DNA from: Paenibacillus sp. MMS20-IR301
Lineage (GTDB): Bacteria > Bacillota > Bacilli > Paenibacillales > Paenibacillaceae
Reading direction: 5' to 3'
DNA length: 64,000 bases
Assembly (NCBI RefSeq): GCF_032302195.1
Contig: NZ_CP135275.1
Location: 6,512,501-6,576,500 of the forward strand
Below the pieces are notes generated by a model, which was not told where the DNA came from, did no database searches, and was given only the letters and a program-made list of their open reading frames with translations. Shown here one piece after another: positions 54,891 to 63,119 of this stretch (positions are counted from its first letter, which is position 1; each line of letters starts with the position of its first letter). The position numbers were made by a program, and so were the translations under genes.

Positions 54891-55256
54891 ATGGCATACC
54901 AAAAATTGGGCCGTGATTCCAGCGCGCGTAAAGCTTTGTTCCGCGACATGGTAACGGATCTGTTCCTATACGAACGCATCCAGACAACAGAAGCCAAAGC
55001 GAAAGAAGTTCGTTCTATCGCTGAGAAACTGATCACTAAAGCGAAAAAGGGCGATCTTCATGCTCGCCGTCAAGTAGCTGCATTTGTTCGTCGTGAGACT
55101 GTAGACGGTGAACAGGATGCAATCCAGAAACTGTTCTCTGATATTGCTCCTCGTTACACAGAGCGTCCAGGCGGATACACTCGTATCCTGAAGCTGGGAC
55201 CTCGCCGTGGCGATGCTGCGCCTATGGTTTATCTTGAACTGGTAGACCGCGCGTAG
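54891..55256 (+). CDS. rplQ: 50S ribosomal protein L17
   Basis: A 121-aa protein ([38 protein letters not shown]). ATG 54891 follows GGAGGG. It is the last gene of the S10-spc-alpha run. In B. subtilis it is followed by ECF-transporter genes that are absent here. Confidence 0.97.
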   Translation: MAYQKLGRDSSARKALFRDMVTDLFLYERIQTTEAKAKEVRSIAEKLITKAKKGDLHARRQVAAFVRRETVDGEQDAIQKLFSDIAPRYTERPGGYTRILKLGPRRGDAAPMVYLELVDRA

Positions 55257-55370
55257 TTTCACAAGCCATGATTTCCGGATGTACGCATTACGTATTTAAC
55301 GTTATTGTACTGCAGGGTATTTAGACCCTGCTGTGCAACTAACCGCGGGAATCACCTTGTATAGAGTAGA

Positions 55371-55399
55371 AGGAGCTCCCGCCGGGGCTCTTTTTTTTT
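55371..55399 (+). terminator. Terminator of the S10-spc-alpha superoperon
   Basis: GAGCTCC (55373-55379) pairs with GGGGCTC (55384-55390) around CGCC, extended by two weak pairs, with nine T after. A separate small hairpin GCAGGG/CCCTGC lies just upstream at 55312-55331. Confidence 0.88.
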
Positions 55400-55445
55400 G
55401 AAAAGGGTTATGAGTACTAAGTATATGGACTAACAGGAGAATGAA

Positions 55446-56258
55446 ATGCGCAATCTATTGATGAAAGTCAATTATGACGGTACCCATTATGATGGCTTTC
55501 AGACCCAGCCTCAGGGCAATACGATTCAGGACAAGCTGGAATATGCAATTCTCCATCTGACCGGCGAGACGCTCAAAATAACGGGCTCAGGACGGACGGA
55601 TGCGGGAGTACATGCTTACGGCCAGCCGTTTAACTTCATGACCTCCTCCCAGATCCCCGTGGAACGCTGGTGTCTCGCGCTTAATGCCAGGCTGCCCCAG
55701 GATATCGTGGTCACCGAGGCCTCGGAGGTTCCGCTTGCGTTCCACTCCCGCAGAGGGGCGAAGCGCAAAACCTACAGATACACGATTAACGGCAACCGGT
55801 TCCCGGATCCGTTCCAGCGGCGCTGGCAGCATCACCACCCGGGGAAACTGGATATCCAGGCGATGGAGTTAGGGCTGGCAGGTCTGCTAGGCACGCATGA
55901 TTACACTTCATTCGCTTCCAGGAAGTCTACCAAGACTTCACATGTGCGGACGATTTTTGACGCGAAGCTTGAGATTGACCGCAGTATGTGCCGCCTTGGC
56001 TCTGCCGACCAGGGAGTAGTCCATACTTATATTACAGGTAACGGCTTTCTGCAGCATATGGTACGCATTATTATGGGGACACTGATGCAGGTGGGAGAAG
56101 GCAAAATCAGTCCGACAAAAGTTCCTGGAATTCTTGCTGCGTGTGACCGAGCTGCTGCTGGGCCTACGGCTGTAGCCAAAGGTCTGGCGCTTTGGAGTGT
56201 GGAATATGACGAGAGTATGATGCAGGCTGATCAGTACACTGTGGATCCAGAAAAATAG
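55446..56258 (+). CDS. truA: TruA, tRNA pseudouridine(38-40) synthase
   Basis: Modifies U38, U39 and U40 of the anticodon arm. The catalytic Asp lies in GSGRTDAGVHAYGQ. Other family blocks are RRGAKRKTYRY and the C-terminal FLQHMVRIIMGTLMQVGEG. It has 270 aa. ATG 55446 has AGGAG 7 bases upstream. A possible promoter is TTGAAA (55398) with TATATG (55422), overlapping the terminator tail. Confidence 0.96.
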   Translation: MRNLLMKVNYDGTHYDGFQTQPQGNTIQDKLEYAILHLTGETLKITGSGRTDAGVHAYGQPFNFMTSSQIPVERWCLALNARLPQDIVVTEASEVPLAFHSRRGAKRKTYRYTINGNRFPDPFQRRWQHHHPGKLDIQAMELGLAGLLGTHDYTSFASRKSTKTSHVRTIFDAKLEIDRSMCRLGSADQGVVHTYITGNGFLQHMVRIIMGTLMQVGEGKISPTKVPGILAACDRAAAGPTAVAKGLALWSVEYDESMMQADQYTVDPEK

Positions 56259-56280
56259 TGTTTGAAAAGTTAAAAATCAC

Positions 56281-56309
56281 TTGCACTTGTCGTGTTTATA
56301 CTGTAATAT
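56281..56309 (+). promoter_or_regulatory. Promoter of rplM-rpsI
   Basis: TTGCAC (56281-56286), a 17-base spacer, and TAATAT (56304-56309). Confidence 0.75.
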
Positions 56310-56318
56310 AAAAGTTGT

Positions 56319-56360
56319 GTTTTCTTGATGGCTATCCCACAGCCCCGATCAAGGAAATGC
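56319..56360 (+). ncRNA. L13 leader (candidate autoregulatory element of rplM)
   Basis: Just after the promoter, TTCTTGAT (56322-56329) pairs with ATCAAGGAA (56348-56356), and GGCT (56330-56333) pairs with AGCC (56341-56344). The position near the start of the rplM transcript and the hairpin shape fit the Firmicute L13 leader. I assign it from position and shape, not from a covariance search. Confidence 0.65.
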
Positions 56361-56460
56361 CAACAAACAAGCTTTACTTTAACTCACATAACCGTAATCC
56401 AATGAGAAATAAGATATACGAAACATATGATTTTCGTACGAGAACAAGGAGGAAACATTC

Positions 56461-56898
56461 ATGCGTACCACCTACATGGCGAAGCCGAACGAAGTTGAAC
56501 GCAATTGGCACATCATTGATGCCGAAGGCAAAACACTTGGTCGTTTGGCAAGCGAAGCCGCTGCTCTGATCCGCGGCAAACACAAACCGCAATTCACTCC
56601 ACATGTTGATACTGGAGATTTCGTAATTGTTATCAACGCTGAGAAGATTCACCTGACCGGCAAGAAAATGCAAAACAAGAAATACTACCGTCACTCGATG
56701 CACCCAGGCGGTCTGAAGGTTACTGTTGCAGAAGACCTGATCAAGACCAAACCTGAGCGTATGATTGAATTCGCAGTTCATGGCATGATTCCTAAGACTC
56801 GTCAAGGGGACCACATGAAGCTGAGACTCAAAGTATATGCAGGCGCTGAACATCCACATGCAGCACAAAAACCTGAAGTTTACGAACTTCGCGGATAA
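56461..56898 (+). CDS. rplM: 50S ribosomal protein L13
   Basis: An early 50S assembly protein. The opening [20 protein letters not shown] and the signature MPKTRQG-like [19 protein letters not shown] are present. It has 145 aa. An AAGGAGG site precedes the ATG. It is probably autoregulated through the leader upstream. Confidence 0.97.
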   Translation: MRTTYMAKPNEVERNWHIIDAEGKTLGRLASEAAALIRGKHKPQFTPHVDTGDFVIVINAEKIHLTGKKMQNKKYYRHSMHPGGLKVTVAEDLIKTKPERMIEFAVHGMIPKTRQGDHMKLRLKVYAGAEHPHAAQKPEVYELRG

Positions 56899-56918
56899 GA
56901 ATAAAGGAGGACAGTTTC

Positions 56919-57311
56919 ATGGCACAAGTACAATACTATGGGACAGGTCGTCGTAAACATTCGGTAGCACGTGTTCGCCTTGTACCGGGTGAAGGACGCA
57001 TTGTCATTAACAAACGCGAGATGGACGAATATTTCGGTGTAGAAACACTGAAAATGATCGTAAGACAACCTTTGAACCTGACTGAAACCCTGGGCAGCTA
57101 CGATGTAATCGTGCTTGCACATGGTGGCGGCATTTCCGGTCAAGCTGGCGCAATCCGCCACGGGATTTCCCGTGCATTGCTCAAAGTTGACCCTGAATAC
57201 CGCGGTACGCTGAAGAAAGCCGGCTTCCTGACTCGTGACCCACGTATGAAGGAACGTAAGAAATACGGCCTCAAAGCTGCTCGTCGCGCTCCACAGTTCT
57301 CGAAACGTTAA
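56919..57311 (+). CDS. rpsI: 30S ribosomal protein S9
   Basis: A 30S head protein whose basic tail ends in the conserved FSKR and touches the P-site tRNA. The core [20 protein letters not shown] is typical. It has 130 aa, 20 bases after rplM, with a terminator following. Confidence 0.97.
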   Translation: MAQVQYYGTGRRKHSVARVRLVPGEGRIVINKREMDEYFGVETLKMIVRQPLNLTETLGSYDVIVLAHGGGISGQAGAIRHGISRALLKVDPEYRGTLKKAGFLTRDPRMKERKKYGLKAARRAPQFSKR

Positions 57312-57339
57312 GATTTGTCTCCTTGTTATCAAGGAACTT

Positions 57340-57371
57340 AAGCTCCTGGCCTTTTGGCCGGGAGCTTTTTT
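57340..57371 (+). terminator. Terminator after rpsI
   Basis: AAGCTCCTGGCC (57340-57351) pairs with GGCCGGGAGCTT (57356-57367), with one G-U pair, around TTTT. A T-run follows. Confidence 0.93.
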
Positions 57372-57454
57372 AGTTACCTAAGGTGACATTTAAGCTAAAG
57401 CCCCCGCTAAATAGGGTTATTTTGCATACTTTATTCCAAAATGAACAAAACCCA

Positions 57455-57482
57455 TTGACTTCGCTACCGAAATCTATATACT
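57455..57482 (+). promoter_or_regulatory. Promoter of cysH-sat
   Basis: TTGACT (57455-57460) and TATACT (57477-57482) are 16 bases apart. The A/T-rich sequence over the start (57483-57510, ATACCATATAGAATTAGTC) is a candidate operator for a sulfur regulator of the Rrf2/CymR type, but I cannot confirm a consensus. No S-box riboswitch is seen. Confidence 0.55.
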
Positions 57483-57557
57483 ATACCATATAGAATTAGT
57501 CGGGATTAATCTCTCAGAGGATTCGATCTTGGCGATATCCGGATGGAGGAAGATTAG

Positions 57558-58250
57558 ATGAATCTGCTTGAGAAAGAGGATTTAATCAGAGTGAAGGCTG
57601 AAGAACTGGAGAATGCCGCTCCCGAGGAGATTATCCGCTGGGCAGTTGAGACTTTTCCTAATATAACATTTGCCTGCAGCTTCGGTGCTGAGGATGTAGT
57701 GCTGGTAGACATGATTCAGAAGGTTAGCCCCTCAACAGATGTGTTCTACCTCGATACTGATTATCACTTCAAAGAAACCTATGAGACCAGAGATCTTATG
57801 GCTGATAAGTACGGGATGGAATTTGTGCGTGTGTCGCCGCAGATTACAGTAGAAGAACAGGCGCTGCAATATGGAGAGGCTCTATGGAATGTGGACCCGA
57901 ACCAGTGCTGTGCGATCCGCAAGGTCGAACCTCTTACCCGGATTCTTTCACAATATGATGCTTGGATTACCGGTATCCGCCGTGATCAGGCCCCAACCCG
58001 GGCTAACGCTAAGAAGGTAGAATATGATAATAAATTCGGCCTCGTCAAGTTTAATCCAATTGCGAACTGGACCACAGAAGATGTGTGGAATTATATCCGT
58101 GAGAATGATGTGATTTATAACCCGCTGCATGACCGCAATTTCCCGAGTATCGGCTGTGAACAATGCACCCGGGCGGTTATGCCTGGTGAGGATCCGCGTG
58201 CCGGAAGATGGTCCGGATCGGAGAAGACGGAATGCGGACTGCATAAATAA
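57558..58250 (+). CDS. cysH: CysH, adenylyl-sulfate (APS) reductase type
   Basis: Reduces activated sulfate to sulfite. The PAPS-reductase fold has the SFGAEDVVL pyrophosphate loop. The cysteines C117-C118 and C200-x2-C203 are the 4Fe-4S ligands of APS-type reductases, and the catalytic Cys226 is in the C-terminal ECGLH motif. With the iron-sulfur cysteines present, the enzyme should use APS directly, so APS kinase is not required for this step. It has 230 aa and is followed by sat. Confidence 0.95.
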   Translation: MNLLEKEDLIRVKAEELENAAPEEIIRWAVETFPNITFACSFGAEDVVLVDMIQKVSPSTDVFYLDTDYHFKETYETRDLMADKYGMEFVRVSPQITVEEQALQYGEALWNVDPNQCCAIRKVEPLTRILSQYDAWITGIRRDQAPTRANAKKVEYDNKFGLVKFNPIANWTTEDVWNYIRENDVIYNPLHDRNFPSIGCEQCTRAVMPGEDPRAGRWSGSEKTECGLHK

Positions 58251-58284
58251 AACGCCAGCTCTTATACAAAAGGAGAGAATAAGG

Positions 58285-59454
58285 ATGACATCAATACTTC
58301 CTCATGGAGGAACACTGATTCAGCGTATTGCAGAGGGAGCAGAACGGGAGCAGTTGCTGCGGGAGGCTTCAGGCCATATAACAATTTCAATTAATACCTG
58401 GACTTTATCTGATCTGGACCTGATCGGCGTAGGCGCATTCTCACCGCTCACAGGCTTCCTGAACGAAAAGGACTATCACTCCGTTGTCACTGGTATGCGC
58501 CTTGCGGATGGCACTGTATGGAGTATCCCTGTTACATTAGCTGTTACGGATGAGCAGGCAGCTTCTTTAGCTGCAGGGGATAGAGTGACACTGATCGGTG
58601 AAGAGGATGGCGTAACTTATGGGCTGCTCGATATAGAGAGTATCTATACAGTGGATCAGCAGCTTGAAGCGCAGAATGTGTTCAAGACTACAGACCCGGA
58701 ACATCCTGGTGTCAGGAAATTGCTGGCCCGGCCGGCAACTTATGTTGGCGGACCGATTACAGTACTGAACCGGCCGCAGCCGGAGAAGTTCGCAGAGTTC
58801 TACTTTGACCCGGCTGAGACGCGTAAAATCTTCGCAGACAAGGGCTGGAGAACGGTTGTAGGCTTCCAGACGCGCAACCCGGTACACCGTGCCCACGAAT
58901 ATATCCAGAAATGCGCTATGGAGGTTGTAGATGCCTTATTCCTCAATCCTCTGGTGGGTGAGACCAAATCAGATGATGTTCCGGCCAATGTGCGGATGAA
59001 GAGTTATCTGGCTCTGCTGGAGAACTATTATCCGGAGAACCGTACATTCCTGGGGGTATTCCCGGCAGCAATGAGGTATGCCGGCCCGCGCGAAGCTATT
59101 TTCCATGCGATGGTACGCAAGAATTACGGCTGCACGCACTTTATCGTTGGACGGGATCATGCAGGTGTTGGTGATTACTACGGGACTTATGAAGCACAGG
59201 AGATTTTTGCCAACTTTACCGCTGAGGAGCTGGGAATTACACCCTTGTTCTTCGAGCACAGCTTCTTCTGTGTGAAATGCGGCAATATGGCCTCCAGCAA
59301 AACCTGCCCGCATCCGGGAGATCAGCATCTGACCCTATCCGGAACGAAGGTTCGTGCGCTGCTGCGTGACGGCCAGTGCCCGCCTCCTGAATTCACCCGC
59401 CCTGAGGTGGCCCAGATTTTGATTGAAGGCATGTCTGCAGAAGTTTCAGTATAA
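58285..59454 (+). CDS. sat: Sat, sulfate adenylyltransferase (ATP sulfurylase)
   Basis: Makes APS from sulfate and ATP, the substrate of the CysH encoded just upstream. The ATP-binding motifs are [14 protein letters not shown] (about residues 193-206) and [17 protein letters not shown]-terminal zinc motif [15 protein letters not shown] is visible. It is the homo-oligomeric type and lacks an APS-kinase domain. ATG 58285 has AAGGAGAG upstream and gives 389 aa. The frame runs back into cysH to 58129 but has no ribosome site there. Confidence 0.96.
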   Translation: MTSILPHGGTLIQRIAEGAEREQLLREASGHITISINTWTLSDLDLIGVGAFSPLTGFLNEKDYHSVVTGMRLADGTVWSIPVTLAVTDEQAASLAAGDRVTLIGEEDGVTYGLLDIESIYTVDQQLEAQNVFKTTDPEHPGVRKLLARPATYVGGPITVLNRPQPEKFAEFYFDPAETRKIFADKGWRTVVGFQTRNPVHRAHEYIQKCAMEVVDALFLNPLVGETKSDDVPANVRMKSYLALLENYYPENRTFLGVFPAAMRYAGPREAIFHAMVRKNYGCTHFIVGRDHAGVGDYYGTYEAQEIFANFTAEELGITPLFFEHSFFCVKCGNMASSKTCPHPGDQHLTLSGTKVRALLRDGQCPPPEFTRPEVAQILIEGMSAEVSV

Positions 59455-59467
59455 ACCGAATAGCCAG

Positions 59468-59496
59468 TACTATTTGGCCCTCTTGTCCCATATAGA
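59468..59496 (+). promoter_or_regulatory. Possible sigma-E promoter of cwlD
   Basis: TACTATT (59468-59474) matches six of seven bases of the sigma-E -35 pattern. After exactly 14 bases comes CATATAGA (59489-59496), a partial match to the -10. B. subtilis cwlD is made during sporulation. The -10 is imperfect, so confidence is low. Confidence 0.35.
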
Positions 59497-59521
59497 TGAG
59501 TAGAATCTATCGGGACGAGGG
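59478..59521 (+). terminator. Long hairpin between sat and cwlD that covers the cwlD ribosome site
   Basis: CCCTC-TT-GTCCC (59478-59489) pairs with GGGAC-GAGGG (59512-59521), and ATAGAT (59492-59497) pairs with ATCTAT (59505-59510). The following GGTCTTTGTT is only moderately T-rich. The 3' arm contains the GAGGGGG used by cwlD. Confidence 0.65.
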
Positions 59522-59531
59522 GGTCTTTGTT

Positions 59532-60278
59532 ATGTCTGGAGGGCAGCAGCATAAAGTCTCGGTCTGGATCTCCTGGAGCAGCATCAAAAAAATGGTCCTG
59601 GGCGCCGTACTTCTGGCCGTAATGATCGGAATTATCGCCTATGATATGCCAACAGCGAGGACGATTAATTACTGGAGTCTTCCGCTTTCCGGCAAGGTGA
59701 TTGCCATTGACGCCGGTCATGGAGGACCGGATGGCGGTGCAGTCAGCCGCGGGGGCCTGATTGAGAAGGATATCAATCTTGCGGTGTCGCTCTATCTGCG
59801 CGATTATCTGCAGCAGGCGGGAGCGATTGTAGTGATGACCCGTGAAGGGGATTATGATCTGGCCGGAGAGGGCACCAAAGGGTACGCCAAACGCAAAACG
59901 GAGGATTTGAAGCAGCGGGTCAGAACCATTGAGGAGAAGGGGGCTGATCTGTTTATCAGTGTTCATATGAACAGCATTCCTTCGAACCGATGGAGCGGTG
60001 CGCAAACCTTTTATTATCCAAGCAACGAAGGCAATAAGGCACTTGCCGGTCTGGTACAGGAGGAGCTGCGTACGACACTTGCCAATACGGACCGGGTGGC
60101 CAAGACGGTGAATACGGTTTATTTGTTAAAAGCATTGAAAATGCCCTCTGTGCTTGTAGAAGTAGGGTTCCTGTCACATCCCGAGGAGTCGGCTTTGCTG
60201 GGAGACGATGTCTATCAGCGGAAGGTGGCAACCAGCATCTACCGGGGAATCCTGCGCTACCACTCTGAGCAGCCATAG
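59532..60278 (+). CDS. cwlD: CwlD, spore-cortex N-acetylmuramoyl-L-alanine amidase
   Basis: CwlD removes peptides from muramic acid, the first step toward the muramic-delta-lactam of spore cortex. An N-terminal membrane anchor (about residues 20-38) is followed by the Amidase_3 domain, with zinc ligands in IDAGHGGPDGG, a Glu in LIEKDINL, and His in FISVHMNS. ATG 59532 follows GAGGGGG (59517-59523) by 8 bases. The earlier ATG 59496 lies upstream of that site. It has 248 aa. cwlD and salA are neighbours in B. subtilis too. Confidence 0.95.
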   Translation: MSGGQQHKVSVWISWSSIKKMVLGAVLLAVMIGIIAYDMPTARTINYWSLPLSGKVIAIDAGHGGPDGGAVSRGGLIEKDINLAVSLYLRDYLQQAGAIVVMTREGDYDLAGEGTKGYAKRKTEDLKQRVRTIEEKGADLFISVHMNSIPSNRWSGAQTFYYPSNEGNKALAGLVQEELRTTLANTDRVAKTVNTVYLLKALKMPSVLVEVGFLSHPEESALLGDDVYQRKVATSIYRGILRYHSEQP

Positions 60279-60307
60279 GGAGGGACTACTCTTCCCTTAA
60301 AGGGTAA

Positions 60308-60316
60308 TGCTATAAT
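60308..60316 (+). promoter_or_regulatory. Extended -10 promoter of salA
   Basis: TGC-TATAAT (TATAAT 60311-60316) is an extended -10 without a good -35, 53 bases upstream of salA. Confidence 0.5.
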
Positions 60317-60368
60317 AGACGAAAATACCGGAGCATACCCGTCCGGGAAGGAAACAGAGGTGCTTTCC

Positions 60369-61478
60369 ATGCTGACTAGGGAACAAATTCAGGAACTTTT
60401 ACAGCCGCTTACAGACCCGGAATCCGGAAAAAGCCTTGTCGAACTACAGCTGATCCGCGATATCATGGTCAAAGAAGATCGCATCTCCCTGTCTGTCGTG
60501 TGTCTTGATGCGGGAGAGAAGCAGCGCATGGAGCTGGAGCAGCAGGTTCGTGATCTGCTTGCTGAAGGCAACGTGGGCAATATTCATATCCGCCTGCGTG
60601 AGCCCACAGATTATGAACGCGCTATCCTCCGCGGAGAGAGCGCTGCAGATGAACCGGGACCGGAGGATGGAAACAAACTTAAAGGCCATGCAGCGGGCCT
60701 GGAGGAGCATGAGCTGATCAATGAGAATTCAGGCGTGAACTTCATCGCCATTGCCAGCGGTAAAGGGGGAGTCGGAAAATCGACGGTGACGGTGAATCTT
60801 GCTGTAGCCCTGGCCCGGAAAGGCAAAAAGGTGGGTCTGATTGATGCTGATATTTACGGGTTCAGTATTCCTGATATGATGGGGATCGAGGAAGGGCCAA
60901 TAGTAGAAGAAGGCACGATTATTCCGGTAGAGCGCTTTGGAGTAAAAGTAATGTCGATGGGCTTTTTTATCCGCGAGAACAGTCCGGTGATCTGGAGAGG
61001 GCCGATGCTTGGCAAAATGCTGCGCCAGTTCTTCAGCGATGTAGGCTGGGGCAAACTGGATTACATGCTGCTGGACCTGCCGCCGGGAACGGGGGATGTG
61101 GCGCTGGATGTCCACCAGATGCTGCCGCACAGTAAAGAGATCATTGTAACTACCCCGCATGCTACAGCGGCCTTTGTGGCTGCCAGAGCAGGCTCTATGG
61201 CTCTGCAGACGGAGCACGAAATTCTTGGGGTTATAGAGAATATGGCTTATTACGAATGCTCCTCCTGCGGTAAAAAGGACTATATCTTCGGCCGCGGCGG
61301 CGGAGCCCGGCTGGCGGAGACGCTGCACACAGAGCTGCTGGCACAAATACCGCTTGGCGCACCGGATAACCATATCTCTGAGCCTGATTTTTCCCCATCG
61401 GTATATAAGGCCGAGACAGCAACAGCAGCACTGTTTGCCGAAATTGCAGACAAGCTGATCGCTAAATACGAGCAATAA
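60369..61478 (+). CDS. salA: SalA, Mrp/ApbC-family P-loop ATPase
   Basis: In B. subtilis SalA relieves ScoC repression of exoprotease genes. Mrp relatives elsewhere carry iron-sulfur clusters. An N-terminal DUF59-like (MIP18) domain (about 1-85) precedes the deviant Walker A ASGKGGVGKST near residues 128-138 and the switch DADIYGFSIPDMMG. A C-x2-C pair (YECSSCGKKD), usual in Mrp but absent from the B. subtilis SalA sequence that I recall, is present, so cluster binding is possible here. The start ATG 60369 follows GAGG by 8 bases. It has 369 aa. Confidence 0.92.
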   Translation: MLTREQIQELLQPLTDPESGKSLVELQLIRDIMVKEDRISLSVVCLDAGEKQRMELEQQVRDLLAEGNVGNIHIRLREPTDYERAILRGESAADEPGPEDGNKLKGHAAGLEEHELINENSGVNFIAIASGKGGVGKSTVTVNLAVALARKGKKVGLIDADIYGFSIPDMMGIEEGPIVEEGTIIPVERFGVKVMSMGFFIRENSPVIWRGPMLGKMLRQFFSDVGWGKLDYMLLDLPPGTGDVALDVHQMLPHSKEIIVTTPHATAAFVAARAGSMALQTEHEILGVIENMAYYECSSCGKKDYIFGRGGGARLAETLHTELLAQIPLGAPDNHISEPDFSPSVYKAETATAALFAEIADKLIAKYEQ

Positions 61479-61503
61479 GCTGCCTACAGCACCGTTTTAA
61501 ACC

Positions 61504-61546
61504 AAATAAGACCTGTCCCGAATTGGGGTCAGGTCTTATTTTTTGC
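61504..61546. terminator. Terminator between convergent salA and gerD
   Basis: AAATAAGACCTG (61504-61515) pairs perfectly with CAGGTCTTATTT (61530-61541), with an inner CCC/GGG pairing. T follows on the plus strand, and T-rich sequence follows on the minus strand, so it probably serves both genes. Confidence 0.88.
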
Positions 61547-61578
61547 TGCACATTAACTGTGCTTAGCCTCGTATGCAG

Positions 61579-62271
61579 CTAGGAGCCCGAGTCGTCTCCG
61601 CCTTCTTCCTGTTTCTGGCTGTCTCCACCGCCGCCGCCTTGTTCACCGCCTTTTTCAGCATCCTTTTTCTGGACTTTAGGCTGCAGCTCTTCCTGTACTA
61701 CTGTTTTAAGCAGGTCAAGTACTTCCATGCGGAAAAGCGGATTCTGCATGGCCTCCTGCATAATTGTCATGGACTGCTTACGGTAATCGGATGTTTTAGT
61801 AAGGTCGAGGAACATTTTCATCATTTCAGGTGACTTCATGATCTCTTCGACAGATTTCTGATAACTTGGATCCTTAATCAGCTGCAGATGCAACTCTTTG
61901 CTTTGGCTGTTGATTGCCTTGGCAAACTCGCCGGCAAACTGCGGGTCCGTCATGATCTTCTCGATTTCCTTTTGGTACTCTGGAGCTGTTATGGTATCTT
62001 TAACCGCGATCCGGATCTGCTCGGTCGTTTGCATCGGCATCATTTTCATGCTCAACCCGCTGGTGCTGCCCCCCTCCGAGCTGGGAGTGGAAAGTGCTTC
62101 TTCTACAGCTTTTTTTCCCTCATCGCTTTTCAATATATCTACAACCATCGTCTTCATTTCCTTATAACCGCCCTGTCCGGAAGAAGAACTGCTCTGTTCG
62201 CCTCCGCAGGCCGTCAAGGCCATAAGCAAACCGAGTGCCAAGCCTCCAGACCACCAAGTCCTCCATTTCAT
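61579..62271 (-). CDS. gerD: GerD, spore germination lipoprotein
   Basis: GerD is needed for nutrient-receptor clusters (germinosomes) in the spore inner membrane. A signal peptide ends in the lipobox LTAC, making Cys22 the lipidated residue. The middle (about 70-190) is helical with repeated PEYQKEIEKIM, PSYQKSVEEIM, NPLFRMEVLDLL-type units. The last 30 residues are a low-complexity Gly/Gln/Asp/Ser tail. It has 230 aa. It sits between salA and kbaA as in B. subtilis, and is divergent from kbaA. Confidence 0.95.
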   Translation of the reverse strand: MKWRTWWSGGLALGLLMALTACGGEQSSSSSGQGGYKEMKTMVVDILKSDEGKKAVEEALSTPSSEGGSTSGLSMKMMPMQTTEQIRIAVKDTITAPEYQKEIEKIMTDPQFAGEFAKAINSQSKELHLQLIKDPSYQKSVEEIMKSPEMMKMFLDLTKTSDYRKQSMTIMQEAMQNPLFRMEVLDLLKTVVQEELQPKVQKKDAEKGGEQGGGGGDSQKQEEGGDDSGS

Positions 62272-62304
62272 TGGCGCTGCCCTCCTTTATAGAATAACTG
62301 ATTG

Positions 62305-62333
62305 TAGTATGCCGCACGGGCACACATTTATGT
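62305..62333 (-). promoter_or_regulatory. Probable sigma-G promoter of gerD
   Basis: On the minus strand CATACTA (62311-62305) is a full match to the sigma-G -10. ACATA (62333-62329), one base from the -35 pattern G-H-A-T-R, lies 17 bases upstream. B. subtilis gerD is a forespore sigma-G gene. Confidence 0.6.
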
Positions 62334-62389
62334 TGCAGCGTAATGGTTTTTTGACGGTAACCTTGGTAAAATAAATCTGATACGGGGAG

Positions 62390-62989
62390 GTGAAAGCGCT
62401 GAACTTAAGGAAATGGTTTTTTTTGTTCTGGACTACGCTTTTGATCGGGGCAGGGGGGGCAATTATTGCCGGACTTGCGCTGCAAACTGCCAACGGCGGG
62501 ATTGATTTTCGAAGCACAGCCGATCTTCTCCTATATGCCCTGATTCTTCTGGGTTATGGGGTGCTTGTCAGTGTATATGCCCAGCTTGGTTTCTTTGCTT
62601 ATCTGATTCTCAACTATATGGGTACCGGTGTGTTTCCGCGCAAGGTCTGGCGCTACATACAGCTGATACTGGCTCTGTTGGCCTTATTTGAACTGATCTT
62701 CCTGCGTACATTTGTGGGCGGCGACCGGAGCGCGGGTTCCGACTTACTGCTTGGCCTGGGCATACTGTTGACAGCGCTTGTTGTATCCTGGTTTAAAATG
62801 CGCAGCACCAATGCCTCGGCCTGGATTCCAACCTTTTTCTTTATGACAGCGATTACGATTGTGGAGATTATTGGTGTTCTCCGGATCGGTGTAGACAATG
62901 CTACCTTATTTATTCTTGTACCGCTTATTGCCTGCAATGCATTCCAGATTCTGATGCTGCACCGTATTCTGAAGCCGGTAACCCATTGA
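62390..62989 (+). CDS. kbaA: KbaA, activator of the KinB sporulation pathway
   Basis: A membrane protein required for KinB input to the phosphorelay in B. subtilis. Six hydrophobic segments are seen in 199 aa, close to the 198 of B. subtilis, and the motif NYMGTGVFPRKVWRYIQ is recognisable. The start is uncertain. GTG 62390 shares bases with the only ribosome site (GGGGAGG, 62384-62390). A CTG at 62399 is 8 bases from it and would give 196 aa. A TGG-TAAAAT element (62364-62372) may be an extended -10. Confidence 0.9.
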   Translation: MKALNLRKWFFLFWTTLLIGAGGAIIAGLALQTANGGIDFRSTADLLLYALILLGYGVLVSVYAQLGFFAYLILNYMGTGVFPRKVWRYIQLILALLALFELIFLRTFVGGDRSAGSDLLLGLGILLTALVVSWFKMRSTNASAWIPTFFFMTAITIVEIIGVLRIGVDNATLFILVPLIACNAFQILMLHRILKPVTH

Positions 62990-63000
62990 ATTTATACGAC

Positions 63001-63043
63001 AAAAAACCTGCTCCTTTGTATTCATTCAAGGAAGCGGGTTTTT
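63001..63043 (+). terminator. Terminator after kbaA
   Basis: AAAAAACCTGCTCCTTTG (63001-63018) pairs with CAAGGAAGCGGGTTTTTT (63027-63044), with a bulge and one G-U pair. It could work in both directions. Confidence 0.8.
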
Positions 63044-63119
63044 TGGCATTGCCTATCCGGGGCGGTTAAAATAAAGATGATGAGGTTAATCTTAAAGAAC
63101 AGAGCGGAGGAGGGAATAT

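Noticed and set aside
58129..58284. N-terminal extension of sat into cysH
   Set aside because: The extra 52 codons overlap cysH in another frame, and the ribosome site lies at ATG 58285.
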